Shown piece after piece: positions 61,991 through 64,000 of a DNA stretch of 64,000 nt. The position numbers were made by a program, and so were the translations under genes. The stretch is from Aquilaria yunnanensis (lineage: Eukaryota > Streptophyta > Magnoliopsida > Malvales > Thymelaeaceae), in contig CM077594.1 in NCBI GenBank assembly GCA_039654915.1, forward strand, positions 106,096,893-106,160,892, given 5' to 3'. Below the pieces are notes generated by a model, which saw only the letters and a list, made by a program, of their open reading frames with translations, was not told the origin of the DNA and did no database searches. Each line of letters opens with the position of its first letter. Position 1 is the first letter of the stretch.

Positions 61991-64000
61991 TGTTGACAAC
62001 CAATTTCGTCCGGGTGTTTTAAAATTTTGAAAAAAAATTTTATTAAAAAAAATTAATTTAAAAAAAAAAAATATATTACTATTATTATTAAAAAAAAAAT
62101 TTAATTAGTTTAAAATATATTTTTGTTTTGTGAAAATTTGATTTAAAATGATATATGTGTGAATATGTGTATGTTTGAAATAAAATAAAATTTCATGAAA
62201 AAATGACAAAAAAATTAAAAGTTTGAGGTAAAAATGACAAAATTGAGAAGTTTCGGAAAAAATTGACAAATTCTAAAAGTTCCAGGAGCATTTGGTAGTT
62301 TGTCACATAAAATTTTGAGCCTGCCGACGTTTTTGGCTCAAATTGACAGAAAACGACAAAATTGTCAAAATCAGAAGCTTCAGGAACTTATCCTGAGGCT
62401 GAGAGACGTAAAGGACTAAAATTGTCATTTTACCAATTTAAGAGATAAGTTTGAATTTTTTTATTAATTTATCCATCAACAGTTCAGCTAAACTTCCTCT
62501 ATAAATAGCCCCCCAAATTTTGTGCTGAACACAGAAAAAAAATAGAAATGAAGCCTAGAGCTCCGTTTTGAAAAAAGAAAAAATTATAGCCTAGGTCCCT
62601 GGCCCTCTTCTCTTCCTCTCCAGAAAACCTAAACCTTCTCTGACCCTTTTGTTTTTTTTTTTCTTTTTTTTCTCTCCCCCCGCGCGCGTGCGTTCTGTTC
62701 TTCACGTTTCCAGAATTTCAAATTCAGTTTTTAAGGGTACAACTCTCATTTAATCCTTCATCTTTTCAATTTTCTTTCACTTTGGTCACTAACCTTTTAT
62801 TTTGTTCTTGCAGAATTAATTACTAACCCTTTTAATTTTTACTTGTTTGTTTATTATTTGTTTATTACTAACCCCTTTTTTTATTGTTGTTATTAACTTA
62901 CTAACAACTAACTTTTAATACTATTATTGTTACTAACCTTTTAATTTTTGCATTATTACTAACTTTTATAATTGTTGTTAACAATTAATTAACTTTTTAT
63001 TATTGTTGTTAATTAATTAATTTAATTAACTTGGCTAACTTTTTATTATTGTTGTTAATTAATTTAATTAACTTGTCTAACTTTTTATTATTTTTGTTAA
63101 TTAATTAATTAACTTGGCTAACTTTTATTGTTGTTAATTAATTAATTAATTAACTTGGCTAACTTTTATTGTTGTTAATTAATTAATTTAATTAACTTGG
63201 CTAACTTTTATTGTTGTTAATTAATTAATTTAATTAACTTGACCAACTTTTTATTATTGTTGTTAATTAATTAATTTAATTAACTTGACTAACTTTTTAT
63301 TATTGTTGTTAATTAATTAATTTAATTAACTTGACTAACTTTTTATTATTGTTGTTAATCAATTAATTTAATTAACTTGACTAACTTTTTATTATTGTTG
63401 TTAATCAATTAATTTAATTAAACTTGGCTAATTTTTATTATTGTTGTTAATTAATTTAATTAACTTTGCTAACCTTTATTATTATTTATTTTTAAAGTGG
63501 ATGGCCAAAAAGCCCCACTTTATTATTATTAATTTTCCTTTATATAATTTTTTTTTATTCACCTTTACCCTTACTTAAATAAATAAATGAAAATTAAAAG
63601 AAGATTATTTTTTAAGCCTAATAAAAATAATTTTTTAAAAAGCCAATTATTTTTATTTTTCTTTTATAAATTGAATAATTATTTAAATAATAAATAACTT
63701 TCACTAAAAAAAACTAAAAGAAAGATAAGAAAAAGATAAGAAAGATAAGAAAAACATAAAAAAAGAAAAGAAAGAAAGAAAAGAAAGAAAAGAAAAAGAA
63801 AAGATAAAAAAAGAAAAGAAATAAAGAAAAGAAAGAAAAGAAAAAGAAAAGAAAAGAAAAGAAAGAAAAGAAAGGAAAAATAAAACTAAAAGAAAGATAA
63901 AATCAAAAAGAAAGAAAAGAAAGAAAGAAAAGAAAGAAAAGAAAAGAAAATGTAAAGAATAAAAAATAAATTTTTTAGATTATTAATAAATCTAAAAAAC
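61991..64000 (+). repeat. LTR of the inner-element family, plus strand, cut by window end
   Basis: Starts TGTTGACAACCAATTTCGTC, compared with TGTTAACACCTAATTTCGTC in the inner LTRs, and follows their reverse complement through AGCCTGCCGACGTTTTTGGC, the TATA box CTCTATAAATAGCC (62498-62511), the GCGCGCG tract and TTGTTCTTGCAGAATTAATT. Its GTTAATTAATTAATTT-type minisatellite (62960-63470) is longer, about eleven units against four or five. It is older and more diverged than the inner pair. It then enters a GAAAA-rich tract and runs past 64000. Confidence 0.88.

Overview
The window is nuclear DNA of a flowering plant, most likely a eudicot. Its genes carry plant introns, intergenic DNA is very AT-rich, and much of the sequence is nested transposable elements. 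I cannot name the species.

Four host genes look intact. (1) 4365-7163, minus: a six-exon sieve element occlusion (SEO) phloem protein of about 710 residues. (2) 9261-11255, minus: an intronless PLS-class pentatricopeptide repeat protein resembling Arabidopsis MEF9 (At1g62260). (3) 13189-14184, minus: a two-exon SAM-dependent methyltransferase-like protein with a MULE-like element inserted just upstream of its start codon. (4) 53146-58020, plus: an eight-exon cytochrome P450 of the CYP724 (brassinosteroid-related) type with a TIR element in intron 1. Two gene relics are recognisable: an AP2/ERF pseudogene near 17735-17945 and a PIRL (plant intracellular Ras-group-related LRR) pseudogene near 40845-41405.

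The centre (17968-39162) is a nest of two LTR retrotransposons, both read on the minus strand. The outer one has 1.02 kb LTRs, an AAAGC target duplication, a tRNA-Met-type primer site and a gag but no pol. Its gag is split by a 15.55 kb element (21106-36656) with 2352 bp near-identical LTRs, a perfect GTAGT target duplication and a Tat/Ogre-like layout. This inner element has only a scrap of pol. It carries three intact intronless ORFs: a LOG cytokinin-activating enzyme (27049-27678) and two paralogous 182-residue cysteine-rich basic proteins (28363-28911, 29136-29684) that resemble carlavirus-type nucleic-acid-binding proteins. LOG and the nearer cysteine-rich gene each have their own TATA box. 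Two of the upstream regions hold tandem repeats with TGACG-type bZIP motifs. The 3' side has two satellite-like arrays (86 bp x about 26, 51 bp x 14), and the 86 bp unit folds into two hairpins. An LTR of the same family, on the plus strand, fills 61991-64000 and runs off the window. This cassette of growth-related cargo in a young mobile element is the most unusual thing here.

The rest is TE-rich spacer: several TIR elements (one with a perfect 9 bp target duplication), two MITE families seen twice each, a 1.4 kb TIR family with a GC-rich core seen twice, a dead LINE (58386-61231) and a degenerate LTR (39168-40620). All readings are by eye; no database search or alignment was run.
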